A DNA stretch of 64,000 bases from Micrococcus flavus (GTDB lineage: Bacteria; Actinomycetota; Actinomycetes; Actinomycetales; Micrococcaceae), in NCBI RefSeq assembly GCF_014204815.1, contig NZ_JACHMC010000001.1, positions 1,736,001-1,800,000 on the forward strand, read 5' to 3'. The notes under the pieces were generated by a model. That model did no database searches, was not told the origin of the DNA, and was given only the letters and a program-made list of their open reading frames with translations. Positions within the stretch are counted from its first letter, which is position 1, and each line of letters begins with the position of its first letter. This document shows, one piece after another, positions 55,222-63,586 of the stretch. The position numbers were made by a program, and so were the translations under genes.

Positions 55222-55248
55222 AGTATAGGAACCGCCCCTCGATAGACT
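55222..55248. promoter_or_regulatory. Divergent promoter pair between GT2 operon and HPr-kinase-like gene
   Basis: TATACT on the minus strand (55227-55222), driving the leftward operon, and TAGACT on the plus strand (55243-55248), driving the kinase-like gene. The two boxes are 15 bp apart, back to back. Leaders are about 65 nt and 100 nt. Confidence 0.5.
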
Positions 55249-55355
55249 GCCCGGGAGGTCCGGACTCGAGCGCGACCTCCCCCACCTCGTGCCGCCCCCG
55301 TCCGCCGCGCCCGGCGCCGCCGAGAGCGGGGCGTGACCGACGGACAGGAGTCCCC

Positions 55356-56552
55356 ATGGCCCCCGGCACCCCCGACCGGACCGAGGAGCGCCCGCCCCGG
55401 GCGGTGCGCCTGCGCACCGGGCGGACGGACTTCGTGGTCGGCGGCCTGGACGAGGCGGAGCAGGCGGAGATCGCCCGGAACTGGTCTCGCTGCTCCCCCG
55501 AGCCGCTGGACGGCGCTCACGCCGCCGAGCCGGACCTGGACCGCCGCACCCGGCCGGACCAGCCCTGGGACGACTTCCACGAGACACTCGTCTACCGCGC
55601 CACCTCGCGGACCATCGAGTCCGGCCGCGGCCGGGACCTGATGTTCCACGCGGCCTGTCTGGCGGATCCCGCCACCGGGGCCGCCGTGCTGCTCGCCGCC
55701 GCCTCCGGGACCGGCAAGACCACCGCCACCCGCCGGCTGGGACCGCACTACGCCTACCTCACGGACGAGACCGCCATGGTGGACGTCGAGGACCTCTCGG
55801 TCACCCCCTACCCCAAGCCCCTCTCCCTCCTGCAGGACGGGCGGCGCCCCAAGCGCCAGGTCAGCCCGGACGAGCTCGGCCTCGGCCCGGACGTGCCGGC
55901 CGTCCTGCGGCGCGTGGCGGTCCTGGATCGGGAGCGGGACGCCGCGGAGGAGGACGTCGCGGCGCGCGCCGAGCGGATGGACCTGGCCGAGGCCCTCGTG
56001 CTGCTCGTGCCCCAGACCTCGTCCCTGGCCCATCTGGAGCGTGGACTGGTGACCCTGTGCCGCACCCTGGACCGCCTGGGCGGCGTCCAGCGGCTCGTGT
56101 ACGCGGAGGCGGAGGACCTGCGCCCCGTGGTGGACGCGCTGCTCGCGGCGGAGCCGGCGCCGGTGGAGCCGGAGTGGGAGGCCCTCGACGATGCCGAGAT
56201 CGCCGCCTCCGCGGGAATCGCGGCCGGGCCTGCGGCGGACGACGCGTCCGGGACCGCGCGGGTTCACCGCGCGGCCGCGGACTGCGGGATCGAGCTGGCG
56301 GACGGCCGGCTGGTGCTGCTCATGGGCCAGCAGCTGATCATCCTGGACGGTCTCGGTCCCGCCCTGTGGCTGCTGCTGGACACCCCCCGGACGGCACCCG
56401 AGCTGCTGGCGGAGCTCACGGACCTGGGCCCGGTGCCGGACGGCGCCCCGGAGCGGCTCGGGGAGGCCGTGGCCGCCCTTGTCCAGCAGGGCGTGGTGTG
56501 GCAGGAGGACCCCCGCGCCGACGCGGCTTCTGCGGAGGACCACCGCCGGTGA
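55356..56552 (+). CDS. HPr-kinase-like protein fused to a PqqD-like C-terminal domain
   Basis: 398 residues. The middle has an HPr-kinase/P-loop core: LFHAACLADPATGA-type strand, Walker A AASGTGKTTATRRLG (about residue 118) and YLTDETAMV. The C-terminus (about 310-395) has a PqqD/winged-helix-like pattern (LVLLMGQQLIILDGLGPALW, LLLDTPRTAPELLAEL, VAALVQQGVVWQED). No HPr gene is near, so the substrate is likely a peptide or sugar. Together with the NTP_transf_5/PqqD pair at 24677 it forms a split three-part set. ATG with AGGAG 5 nt upstream. A strong hairpin follows. Confidence 0.78.
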   Translation: MAPGTPDRTEERPPRAVRLRTGRTDFVVGGLDEAEQAEIARNWSRCSPEPLDGAHAAEPDLDRRTRPDQPWDDFHETLVYRATSRTIESGRGRDLMFHAACLADPATGAAVLLAAASGTGKTTATRRLGPHYAYLTDETAMVDVEDLSVTPYPKPLSLLQDGRRPKRQVSPDELGLGPDVPAVLRRVAVLDRERDAAEEDVAARAERMDLAEALVLLVPQTSSLAHLERGLVTLCRTLDRLGGVQRLVYAEAEDLRPVVDALLAAEPAPVEPEWEALDDAEIAASAGIAAGPAADDASGTARVHRAAADCGIELADGRLVLLMGQQLIILDGLGPALWLLLDTPRTAPELLAELTDLGPVPDGAPERLGEAVAALVQQGVVWQEDPRADAASAEDHRR

Positions 56553-56556
56553 CGCG

Positions 56557-56596
56557 GACGGGCCCGGTCCCTCCGTGCGGAGGGACCGGGCCCGTC
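56557..56596. terminator. 19-bp perfect hairpin, bidirectional terminator
   Basis: Arms 56557-56575 and 56578-56596 pair perfectly with a 2-nt nominal loop. It lies between the convergent HPr-kinase-like gene and lepB. Confidence 0.85.
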
Positions 56597-56612
56597 ACGA
56601 TGACGGCTCAGC

Positions 56613-57374
56613 TCACGGCGTGCCCCAGTTGCTGGGCGGCCAGAGGGTGAAGAACACCTCGCCCACCACGTCCTCGTCCCGGATGAACCGGGCGCAGTCC
56701 CCGGCCTCCTCGGCCGTCACGCCCCGGCAGTCGATCACGGAGTCCGCCGAGTTGGACCGGTGGTCCCCCAGCACCAGCATGGAGCGCTCGGGCACCGTGA
56801 CGGGTCCGAAGCACCGCGGCGAGCGCGCCTGCGTGGACTCGCAGTCCAGCTGACCCGGCACGAACGGCAGGTCCCGGTGGATGTAGGGCTCCTCCAGAGG
56901 CTCCCCGTCCACGAGCACGGCGCCCTCGGCGGAGCAGCACTCCACGGTCTGGCCCTCGGTGCCGATCACGCGCTTGACCAGGGCCTGCTCGTGCGAGCGG
57001 CCGATGCCGGTGACGTCGCCGAAGGTGCGCACCGCGTTCTCCACCGGCCCCTCCGGACCCATGTCCATGGCCCAGTCCTCGTTGGCGGCGAACACCACCA
57101 CGTCCTGGGGCTCGGCCATGCCGTCCGGGTAGGCGGTGCGGTTGACGAGGATGCGGTCCCCCACCTGGAGGGTCTCCTCCATGGAGCCCGAGGGCACGGA
57201 GTAGACCTTGACCCAGAACGCCTGGACCACGGCCACCACGGTGAGCGCGATGACCACGTTCAGCAGCACCGAGGCCCAGAACGGCAACCGCGGCCCGCGG
57301 CGCTCGGGGGCGGCGGTGGCCGACGACGACGCCGGGGCGCCGTCCTCACCGCGCGCGGCGGGGGTGTGGGCCAT
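56613..57374 (-). CDS. lepB: Signal peptidase I
   Basis: 253 residues. Cleaves Sec and Tat signal peptides at the outer face of the membrane. One transmembrane helix (about 31-53) follows a polar N-terminus. The catalytic serine is in SVPSGSMEETL, the lysine in LVKRVIGTEG, and box E is LVLGDHRSNSADS. Four cysteines in the periplasmic insert (ECCSAEG, LDCEST, RCFGP) could form disulfides. ATG lies 3 nt after the prs stop, so it is co-transcribed with prs. Confidence 0.95.
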   Translation of the reverse strand: MAHTPAARGEDGAPASSSATAAPERRGPRLPFWASVLLNVVIALTVVAVVQAFWVKVYSVPSGSMEETLQVGDRILVNRTAYPDGMAEPQDVVVFAANEDWAMDMGPEGPVENAVRTFGDVTGIGRSHEQALVKRVIGTEGQTVECCSAEGAVLVDGEPLEEPYIHRDLPFVPGQLDCESTQARSPRCFGPVTVPERSMLVLGDHRSNSADSVIDCRGVTAEEAGDCARFIRDEDVVGEVFFTLWPPSNWGTP

Positions 57375-57377
57375 GGC

Positions 57378-58358
57378 TCAAGCGTCCCCGTCGAAGAGGC
57401 TGGTCACCGAGCCGTCCTCGAACACCTCGCGGATGGCGCGGGCGATCAGCGGCGCGATGGACAGCACCGTGAGGTTGTCGAAGCGCTTCTCCTCCGGGAG
57501 GGGCAGGGTGTTGGTCACCACCACCTCGCGCGCCCCCGAGTCGCCCAGGCGCTGCGCGGCCGGGTCGGAGAACACCGCGTGGGTCGCGGCGATGATGACG
57601 TCCTTCGCACCGGCCTCCTTGAGGATCCGCACGGCGCCGGAGATGGTGCCGCCCGTGTCGATCATGTCGTCGATCAGCACGCAGACGCGGCCCTCGATGT
57701 CGCCCACCACGGTCTTGGACTCAGCCTTGTTCGGGGTGGTGAGGTCACGGGACTTGTGCACGAACGCCAGCGGCACGCCGCCCAGGCGGTCCGCCCACTG
57801 CTCCGCCACGCGCACACGGCCGGTGTCCGGGGACACCACGGTGACCTGCTCCCCCTCCACGCGGCCCCGGATGTAGTCGGCGAGCAGCGGGATGGCGAAG
57901 AGGTGGTCCACCGGGCCGTCGAAGAAGCCCTGGATCTGCGCGGTGTGCAGGTCCACGGACATGATGCGAGAGGCACCGGCGGTGTGGTAGAGGTCCGCCA
58001 CCAGGCGGGCGGAGATGGGCTCGCGGCCCCGGCCCTTCTTGTCCTGGCGCGCGTACGGGTAGAACGGGGACACCACGGTGATCCGGCGGGCGGAGGCACG
58101 CTTCATGGAGTCCACCATGATCAGCTGCTCCATGAGGTGGTTGTTCAGCGGCGCCGGGTGGGACTGGATGACGAACACGTCCTTGCCGCGCACCGACTCC
58201 CCCGAGCGCACGTAGATCTCCCCGTTGGCGAAGTCGTACGCGCTCAGGGGCAGCAGCTCGGTGCCGAGGCACTCCGCGATCTCCTGCGCCAGCTCCGGGT
58301 GGGCCCGCCCGGCCGCCAGCACCAGTCGCTTGTCCTCGCTCCGGCTCAGTTCCGTCAT
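57378..58358 (-). CDS. prs: Ribose-phosphate diphosphokinase (PRPP synthetase)
   Basis: 326 residues. Makes PRPP from ribose-5-phosphate and ATP. SGESVRGKDVFVIQSHPAPL, YARQDKKGRGREPISARLVA, SVDLHTAQIQGFF and the PRPP-binding VLIDDMIDTGGTI are intact. A TAGGAT -10 box (minus strand, 58423-58418) gives a leader of about 55 nt, and AGGGGAC serves as ribosome binding site. Normally next to rplY; here lepB and the polysaccharide island follow. Confidence 0.97.
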   Translation of the reverse strand: MTELSRSEDKRLVLAAGRAHPELAQEIAECLGTELLPLSAYDFANGEIYVRSGESVRGKDVFVIQSHPAPLNNHLMEQLIMVDSMKRASARRITVVSPFYPYARQDKKGRGREPISARLVADLYHTAGASRIMSVDLHTAQIQGFFDGPVDHLFAIPLLADYIRGRVEGEQVTVVSPDTGRVRVAEQWADRLGGVPLAFVHKSRDLTTPNKAESKTVVGDIEGRVCVLIDDMIDTGGTISGAVRILKEAGAKDVIIAATHAVFSDPAAQRLGDSGAREVVVTNTLPLPEEKRFDNLTVLSIAPLIARAIREVFEDGSVTSLFDGDA

Positions 58359-58417
58359 GACGTCCCCTGTCCTCAGTTCCCTGCTCGTGTGCGCGGCGCC
58401 GTCCGGCACCGCGTTCC

Positions 58418-58423
58418 ATCCTA
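58418..58423 (-). promoter_or_regulatory. -10 box of prs
   Basis: TAGGAT on the minus strand in the 74-bp gap between glmU and prs, about 59 nt before the prs ATG. It indicates a promoter independent of glmU. Confidence 0.45.
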
Positions 58424-58432
58424 GGTGCGGGA

Positions 58433-59953
58433 TCAGGCCCGCTCGTCGCCCTCGGCCCGGCCGGGCGCCTCGTCCCGCCCCACGGCGCCGGCCGCGCGCG
58501 CGGCGTCGGCGGAGGCGGTGCCCGCCCGACGGGAGACCACCCAGCCGTCCACGTTCCGCTGGTCCACGGCGTTCAGGGCCAGCGCCCCGGCCGGCACGTC
58601 CTCGCGCACGGTGGCGCCGGCCCCGGTGTACGCGCCGTCGCCCACGGTCACCGGAGCGATGAACACGGTGTTCGATCCGGTGCGCACGTGGGAGCCGATC
58701 ACGGTGCGGTGCTTGTCCACGCCGTCGTAGTTGGCGGTGATGTTGCCGCAGCCGATGTTGGCGTACTCGCCGATCTCCGCGTCCCCGGCGTAGCCCAGGT
58801 GGGAGAGCTTCGCGCCGCGGCCGATGGTGACCTTCTTGGTCTCGTAGAACGCGCCGATCTTGCCCTCCTCGCCGAGCACGGTGCCCGGGCGCAGGTAGGT
58901 GAAGGGGCCCACGGTGGCACCGGCGCCGATCACGGCCTCCGTGGCGTCCGTGCGCTTCACGACGGCGCCCTCCCCCACCGTGGTGTCCGTCAGCGTGGAG
59001 TCCGGGCCGATCGCGGCGCCCGTGGCCACCTCGGTGGACCCGTGCAGCTGGGTGCCGGGCTTGAGGGTGACGTCCGAGGCGAGGGTGACGGTGACGTCCA
59101 CCCACGTGGAGGCGGGGTCGACGACGGTCACGCCCTCCTTCATCCAGCCGCGCAGGACGCGGTCGTTGAGCTGGCGGCCCAGGTCGGAGAGCTGGCGGCG
59201 GTCGTTGGCGCCCTCGACCTCCCACACGTCCGCGGTGCCCACGGAGGCCACGCGGCCGCCCTCGGCGCGGGCCATGCCCAGCACGTCGGTGAGGTACTTC
59301 TCCCCCTGCACGTTGTCCGTGGACAGCTGCGGCAGGGTGCGGCGCAGCAGGGCGGCGTCGAAGGCGTAGATGCCGGAGTTGACCTCGGCGATCTCCACGA
59401 AGGAGGAGTCGCCCGTGGTCTCGGCGTGGGCCAGGGCGTCCTTGTGCTCCATGATGCGCTCCACGAGGCCCTCGGCGTCCCGCACGATCCGGCCGTAGCC
59501 GGTGGCGTCCTCGAGGGTGGCGGTGAGCACGGTGACGGCGTTGCCGTCCGCCTCGTGCGTGGCCACGAGCGTGGCGAGCGTCTCGGGGGTGAGCAGCGGG
59601 ACGTCGCCGTAGGTGACCACCACGGTGCCGGTCAGGTCCGCCGGGAGCGCGGCGAGGCCCAGCTCCACGGCGCGGCCCGTGCCGGGGACCTCGTCCTGGT
59701 CCGCGATCGCCAGTCCGGCGATGCCGAGGTCGTCCGCGACGGCCTCGATGTGCTCCGCCACGCGGTCCCGCTCGTGGCGGACGACCGCCACGAGGTGCTC
59801 CGGCGTCAGGGACTGCGCCGCGGCGAGGGCGTGCCCCACGAGCGAGCGCCCGCCGATGGCGTGCATGATCTTCGGCGTGGCCGACTTCATGCGCGTGCCC
59901 TGGCCCGCGGCCAGCACGATCACGGCGGAGGGACGGGCGGCGGACTGCGTCAT
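58433..59953 (-). CDS. glmU: Bifunctional GlmU (N-acetylglucosamine-1-phosphate uridyltransferase / glucosamine-1-phosphate acetyltransferase)
   Basis: 506 residues. Makes UDP-GlcNAc for wall and surface polymers. N-terminal pyrophosphorylase: VLAAGQGTRMKSATPKIMHA, VTYGDVPLL. C-terminal left-handed beta-helix acetyltransferase: many hexapeptide repeats, for example TTVGEGAVVKRTDATEA and PFTYLRPGTVLGEEGKIGAF. The acidic/Ala-rich tail after about residue 465 is long but normal in actinobacteria. ATG with AGGAG upstream. Soluble. Confidence 0.97.
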   Translation of the reverse strand: MTQSAARPSAVIVLAAGQGTRMKSATPKIMHAIGGRSLVGHALAAAQSLTPEHLVAVVRHERDRVAEHIEAVADDLGIAGLAIADQDEVPGTGRAVELGLAALPADLTGTVVVTYGDVPLLTPETLATLVATHEADGNAVTVLTATLEDATGYGRIVRDAEGLVERIMEHKDALAHAETTGDSSFVEIAEVNSGIYAFDAALLRRTLPQLSTDNVQGEKYLTDVLGMARAEGGRVASVGTADVWEVEGANDRRQLSDLGRQLNDRVLRGWMKEGVTVVDPASTWVDVTVTLASDVTLKPGTQLHGSTEVATGAAIGPDSTLTDTTVGEGAVVKRTDATEAVIGAGATVGPFTYLRPGTVLGEEGKIGAFYETKKVTIGRGAKLSHLGYAGDAEIGEYANIGCGNITANYDGVDKHRTVIGSHVRTGSNTVFIAPVTVGDGAYTGAGATVREDVPAGALALNAVDQRNVDGWVVSRRAGTASADAARAAGAVGRDEAPGRAEGDERA

Positions 59954-59993
59954 GCGCGGGGCTCCTGATGCTCGGGGAAGCGGGGCGTACCGT

Positions 59994-60010
59994 GCTCCCC
60001 GTCAGGGAGC
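59994..60010 (-). terminator. Small hairpin after tRNA-Gln
   Basis: A 6-bp stem (GCTCCC with GGGAGC) with a 5-nt loop, 6 nt downstream of the tRNA 3' end on the minus strand. A plausible tRNA terminator, though weak. Confidence 0.4.
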
Positions 60011-60016
60011 GGGCGT

Positions 60017-60087
60017 TCCGCCCCTAGGATTCGAACCTAGACTGCACGGCTCCAAAGGCCGGCGTGCTGCCATTACACCAGGGCGGA
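60017..60087 (-). tRNA. tRNA-Gln (anticodon TTG)
   Basis: 71 nt on the minus strand. Acceptor TCCGCCC pairs with GGGCGGA. The T arm is CTAGG-TTCGAAT-CCTAG. The anticodon loop CTTTGGA gives anticodon TTG, reading CAA (and CAG by wobble). CCA is not encoded. The outermost anticodon-stem pair (C27 with U43) is a mismatch as read here. It lies between glmU and the sugar transferase gene. Confidence 0.93.
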
Positions 60088-60137
60088 GCGTCACGGCCCA
60101 CGCCGGGCGCGACGACGCTCCATTGTTCCACGGGGCG

Positions 60138-61631
60138 TCAGTACGCGCCGTCCGACGCCGCGACCGCCTTGACCGTGCGGGCCAGGATGACCAGATCGCC
60201 GAGGATGGACCAGTTCTCCACGTAGTAGAGGTCCAGGCGCACGGCCTCCTCCCACGGCAGGTCCGACCGGCCGGAGACCTGCCACAGGCCGGTGATGCCG
60301 GGCTGGACCAGGAAGCGGCGGCTCATGTACTGCTCGTACTGCGCCACCTCGTGGGGCAGGTGCGGGCGGGGTCCGACGAGGGACATGTCCCCGCGCAGCA
60401 CGTTGACGAGCTGGGGCAGCTCGTCGATGCTGGTGCGGCGGATCACCCCGCCCACCCGGGTGACGCGCGGGTCGTCCTTCATCTTGAACAGCACGCTGTC
60501 GTCCCCCGAATCGGAGACGAGCTGCGCCTTCTGCTCCTCCGCGTCCACCACCATGGAGCGGAACTTCAGCATGGTGAACGGCGTGCCGCCGAGGCCGATG
60601 CGCTGCTGACGGAAGAGGACGGGGCCTCCGTCGGTGGCCTTCACCGCGAGGGCGACCGCGGCGAGCAGAGGGGAGATCACGACGATCCCGAGAGCGGACG
60701 CGACGACGTCGAAGACGCGCTTCGTGAACGCCTTGCCTCGGGAGAGCCGCGGGGTGGAGATGTGGATCAGGGGGAGGCCCGCGAGGGGCTGGGTGTGCAG
60801 CCGCGGGCCCGCGATGTCCAGGAGGGCCGGCGCCATGATCAGCGAGATGCCCCGCTCCTGCAGTTCCCAGCCCAGACGCCGGACGTCCGCGGGGACGAGG
60901 GGGTGTCCCGAGGTCAGCACCACGGCCTCGATGTCCATGTGGCCCACCTGCTCCACGACCCCCTCGACCCCCTCGACGTCCGTGCGGCACGGGATCGGCA
61001 GGAAGTCCGGCCGGCGGGGGTTGTACCCGGGCAGGAAGGCCATGACGGGGCGGTAGCCCGCGCCGGCCTCGGAGTCGAGGGCATCGAACACGTGCTTCAC
61101 GGCCTTGGGTCCGCCGATCAGCAGCAGACGGCGGCGGAACGCACCCGCCTGCCGACGTCGGGCGACCCAGCCTCGCACCAGGAAGCGGCCGACGAGGAGG
61201 AAGACGATGCCGATCGGCAGGGCGAGGGCGATGTAGCCGCGGGCGATCTCGAGCCCGACGGCGAAGGAGACGATGGCGACCAGGCCGAACAGGTACAGGG
61301 TGCCCCGCAGGACCCGCTTGTACTCCTCCGAGCCGCCGCCCAGGATGCGGATGTCCCGGGACCCGTCCACGCCCAGGGCGATGACCCAGAGGGCGCTGAG
61401 GATCAGGCTCAGAACGCTGTAGTCCAGCGCGTCCAGGCCGGGCACCTCCGCGAGGCGCGGGCCGCCGAAGCGCAGCTGCGCGGAGAGGAACGTGGCGAGG
61501 AGCACGGCGAGGACGTCCGCGGCCAGGACGAGCCGCGGCAGACCCTGCTCCCAGGAGGCCCCGAGGATGCGCGAGCGGACGGCGGAGCCCGCGGTGTCCG
61601 GGCCCCGGTCCGGGTGCACACTCTCCGTCAC
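60138..61631 (-). CDS. Undecaprenyl-phosphate sugar-1-phosphate transferase (WbaP/WcaJ-like initiating enzyme)
   Basis: 497 residues. The N-terminal part has four to five hydrophobic helices (about 30-145) and a CoA-binding-like central domain (RRLLLIGGPKAVKHVFDAL). The C-terminal bacterial sugar transferase domain begins with KRVFDVVASALGIVVISPLL and holds VLFRQQRIGLGGTPFTMLKF and RRTSIDELPQLVNVLRGD with DMSLVGPRPHL. It links the first sugar to the lipid carrier, starting polymer assembly. GTG with GAAGGAG upstream. Separate from the main island by prs, glmU and a tRNA. Confidence 0.93.
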   Translation of the reverse strand: MTESVHPDRGPDTAGSAVRSRILGASWEQGLPRLVLAADVLAVLLATFLSAQLRFGGPRLAEVPGLDALDYSVLSLILSALWVIALGVDGSRDIRILGGGSEEYKRVLRGTLYLFGLVAIVSFAVGLEIARGYIALALPIGIVFLLVGRFLVRGWVARRRQAGAFRRRLLLIGGPKAVKHVFDALDSEAGAGYRPVMAFLPGYNPRRPDFLPIPCRTDVEGVEGVVEQVGHMDIEAVVLTSGHPLVPADVRRLGWELQERGISLIMAPALLDIAGPRLHTQPLAGLPLIHISTPRLSRGKAFTKRVFDVVASALGIVVISPLLAAVALAVKATDGGPVLFRQQRIGLGGTPFTMLKFRSMVVDAEEQKAQLVSDSGDDSVLFKMKDDPRVTRVGGVIRRTSIDELPQLVNVLRGDMSLVGPRPHLPHEVAQYEQYMSRRFLVQPGITGLWQVSGRSDLPWEEAVRLDLYYVENWSILGDLVILARTVKAVAASDGAY

Positions 61632-61721
61632 GTCCTGCTCCTTCGATCAGCCCCCGCCGAGGCGATGCACAACATTACGCAATAGTAGTTCGCCGACGGA
61701 CACCCGACCCAAGAGCGCTGG

Positions 61722-63548
61722 TCACCCCGCGAGTTCCGCCGCCTCGAGCCACTCGAGTTCGAGGGAGTCCAGCTCCTCCGCGAGTTCGCCCGCCTCGGCG
61801 GACACGGCGGAGAGCTCGTCGAACCGCTGCGCCTGGCCGAGCTCCGCCATGCGGGACTCGAGGCCCGTGCGGCGGGCGCGGATCCGGTCCATCTGCTTCT
61901 CGATCCGCGCCATGTCCTTGCGGGCCCGGCGGCGCTCCGCCTCGGACGCCTCGGGGGCGGCCTCCTCGCCGCCCCCCATCCCGCGGCATGTGCCCTCGGC
62001 GTCGCCGCGGCCGCGCGTGGGCCGGGGGGCGGCGTCGGCGTCCATGGCGGCGCGCAGCTCGAGGTACTGCTCCACGCCGCCGGGCAGGCCCCGGACCTTC
62101 CCGTCCCCGAGCAGGGCCACCTGGTGGTCCGTGACGCGCTCGAGCAGGTAGCGGTCGTGGGAGACGACGACGAGGGTGCCCGGCCAGCCGTCCAGGACGT
62201 CCTCGACCGCCGCGAGGGTGTCCGTGTCCAGGTCGTTGGTGGGCTCGTCCAGCATGAGCACGTTGGGCTCCCCCACCAGCAGGCGCAGCAGCTGAAGACG
62301 GCGGCGCTCGCCGCCGGAGAGCTCGGACACCTGGGTCCACTGCCGGGAGGTGCCGAAGCCGAGCATCTCCAGCAGCTGCCCGGGGGACATCTCCTTGTCC
62401 CCCACCTGGAACGCGGACCCCTCGCGTGCCATGACCTCGGCCACGCGGAGGTGGGCGACGTCGTCGAGCTCCTTCACGTCCTGGGTGAGGGTGGCGGAGA
62501 CCACCGTCTTGCCGCGCTTCATGCGGCCGGAGTCCGGGGTGAGCGCCCCGTCCAGCAGGCGCAGCAGCGTCGACTTGCCGGCGCCGTTGACGCCCACCAC
62601 GCCCAGGCGCTCGCCCGGGGCCAGGCGCAGGGTGACGCCGTCGAGGATCCGCTTGTCCCCCAGGGTGAGGGAGACGTCCTCGAGGTCGATCACGTCCTTG
62701 CCCAGCCGGGCCGTGGCGGTCTTGGCCAGGGAGACGGTGTCCCGCGGCTCGGGGACGTCCGCGATGATCGCGTTGGCCGCCTCGATGCGGAACTTGGGCT
62801 TGGAGGTGCGGGCCGGAGCCCCGCGGCGCAGCCAGGCGAGCTCCTTCTTCATCAGCTGCTGGCGCTTCTGCTCGGTGACCTGTGCCTGCCGGGACCGCTC
62901 GGCGCGGGCCAGGATCCAGGCCGCGTAGCCGCCGTCGAACGGGTCCACGGTGGCGTCGTGCACCTCCCACGTGCGGGTGCAGACCGCGTCCAGGAACCAG
63001 CGGTCGTGGGTGACCACCACCAGACCGCCGTCGGTGGGGCGCCAGCGCTGCTGCAGGTGGCGGGCCAGCCAGGCCACGCCCTCCACGTCCAGGTGGTTGG
63101 TGGGCTCGTCGAGGAAGAGGACGTCGTCGTCCCCCGCCAGCAGACGGGCCAGCGCGACGCGTCGGCGCTGGCCGCCGGAGAGCCCGGCGACGGTCTGCTC
63201 GAGGTCCAGGCCGGAGAGCAGGCCGGTGAGCACGTCCCGGATCTTGGCGTCCGAGGCCCAGACGTGGTCGTCCACGTCCCCCACCACGGCATGGCGCACC
63301 GTGTCCTCCGGGTCCAGGACGTCCCGCTGGTCCAGCACGCCCACACGCACGCCGCCGCGGCGGGTCACGCGGCCGGTGTCCGGCTCCTGCAGCCCGGCGA
63401 GGATGCGCATCAGGGTGGACTTGCCGTCCCCGTTGCGGCCCACCAGGCCGATCCGGTCCCCCTCGTCCACGCCGAGGGACAGCCCCTCCAGGACGGAGCG
63501 GGTGCCGAAGGAGATGCCGATGTTCTCGGCGCCGAGCAGGTGGGCCAT
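61722..63548 (-). CDS. ABC-F family ATPase, Uup-like
   Basis: 608 residues, two ATP-binding domains and no membrane span. Walker A: GRNGDGKSTLMR and GVNGAGKSTLLR. Signatures: LSGGQRRRVALARLL and LSGGERRRLQLLRLL. Walker B: FLDEPTNHLD and MLDEPTNDLD. The C-terminal tail (about 530-608) is a charged coiled coil (ARKDMARIEKQMDRIRARRT), typical of Uup, which acts on ribosomes or DNA replication intermediates. It follows in the ispE to ABC-F order by 38 bp. Not a drug exporter. Confidence 0.93.
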   Translation of the reverse strand: MAHLLGAENIGISFGTRSVLEGLSLGVDEGDRIGLVGRNGDGKSTLMRILAGLQEPDTGRVTRRGGVRVGVLDQRDVLDPEDTVRHAVVGDVDDHVWASDAKIRDVLTGLLSGLDLEQTVAGLSGGQRRRVALARLLAGDDDVLFLDEPTNHLDVEGVAWLARHLQQRWRPTDGGLVVVTHDRWFLDAVCTRTWEVHDATVDPFDGGYAAWILARAERSRQAQVTEQKRQQLMKKELAWLRRGAPARTSKPKFRIEAANAIIADVPEPRDTVSLAKTATARLGKDVIDLEDVSLTLGDKRILDGVTLRLAPGERLGVVGVNGAGKSTLLRLLDGALTPDSGRMKRGKTVVSATLTQDVKELDDVAHLRVAEVMAREGSAFQVGDKEMSPGQLLEMLGFGTSRQWTQVSELSGGERRRLQLLRLLVGEPNVLMLDEPTNDLDTDTLAAVEDVLDGWPGTLVVVSHDRYLLERVTDHQVALLGDGKVRGLPGGVEQYLELRAAMDADAAPRPTRGRGDAEGTCRGMGGGEEAAPEASEAERRRARKDMARIEKQMDRIRARRTGLESRMAELGQAQRFDELSAVSAEAGELAEELDSLELEWLEAAELAG

Positions 63549-63586
63549 GAGGGGTGGGGCCTTTCGAGACGGGTGGGGGCGGCGGG

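Noticed and set aside
60017-60087. Island attachment site at the tRNA-Gln
   Set aside because: No direct repeat of the tRNA 3' end and no integrase gene were found in the window; the polysaccharide island starts several genes away.
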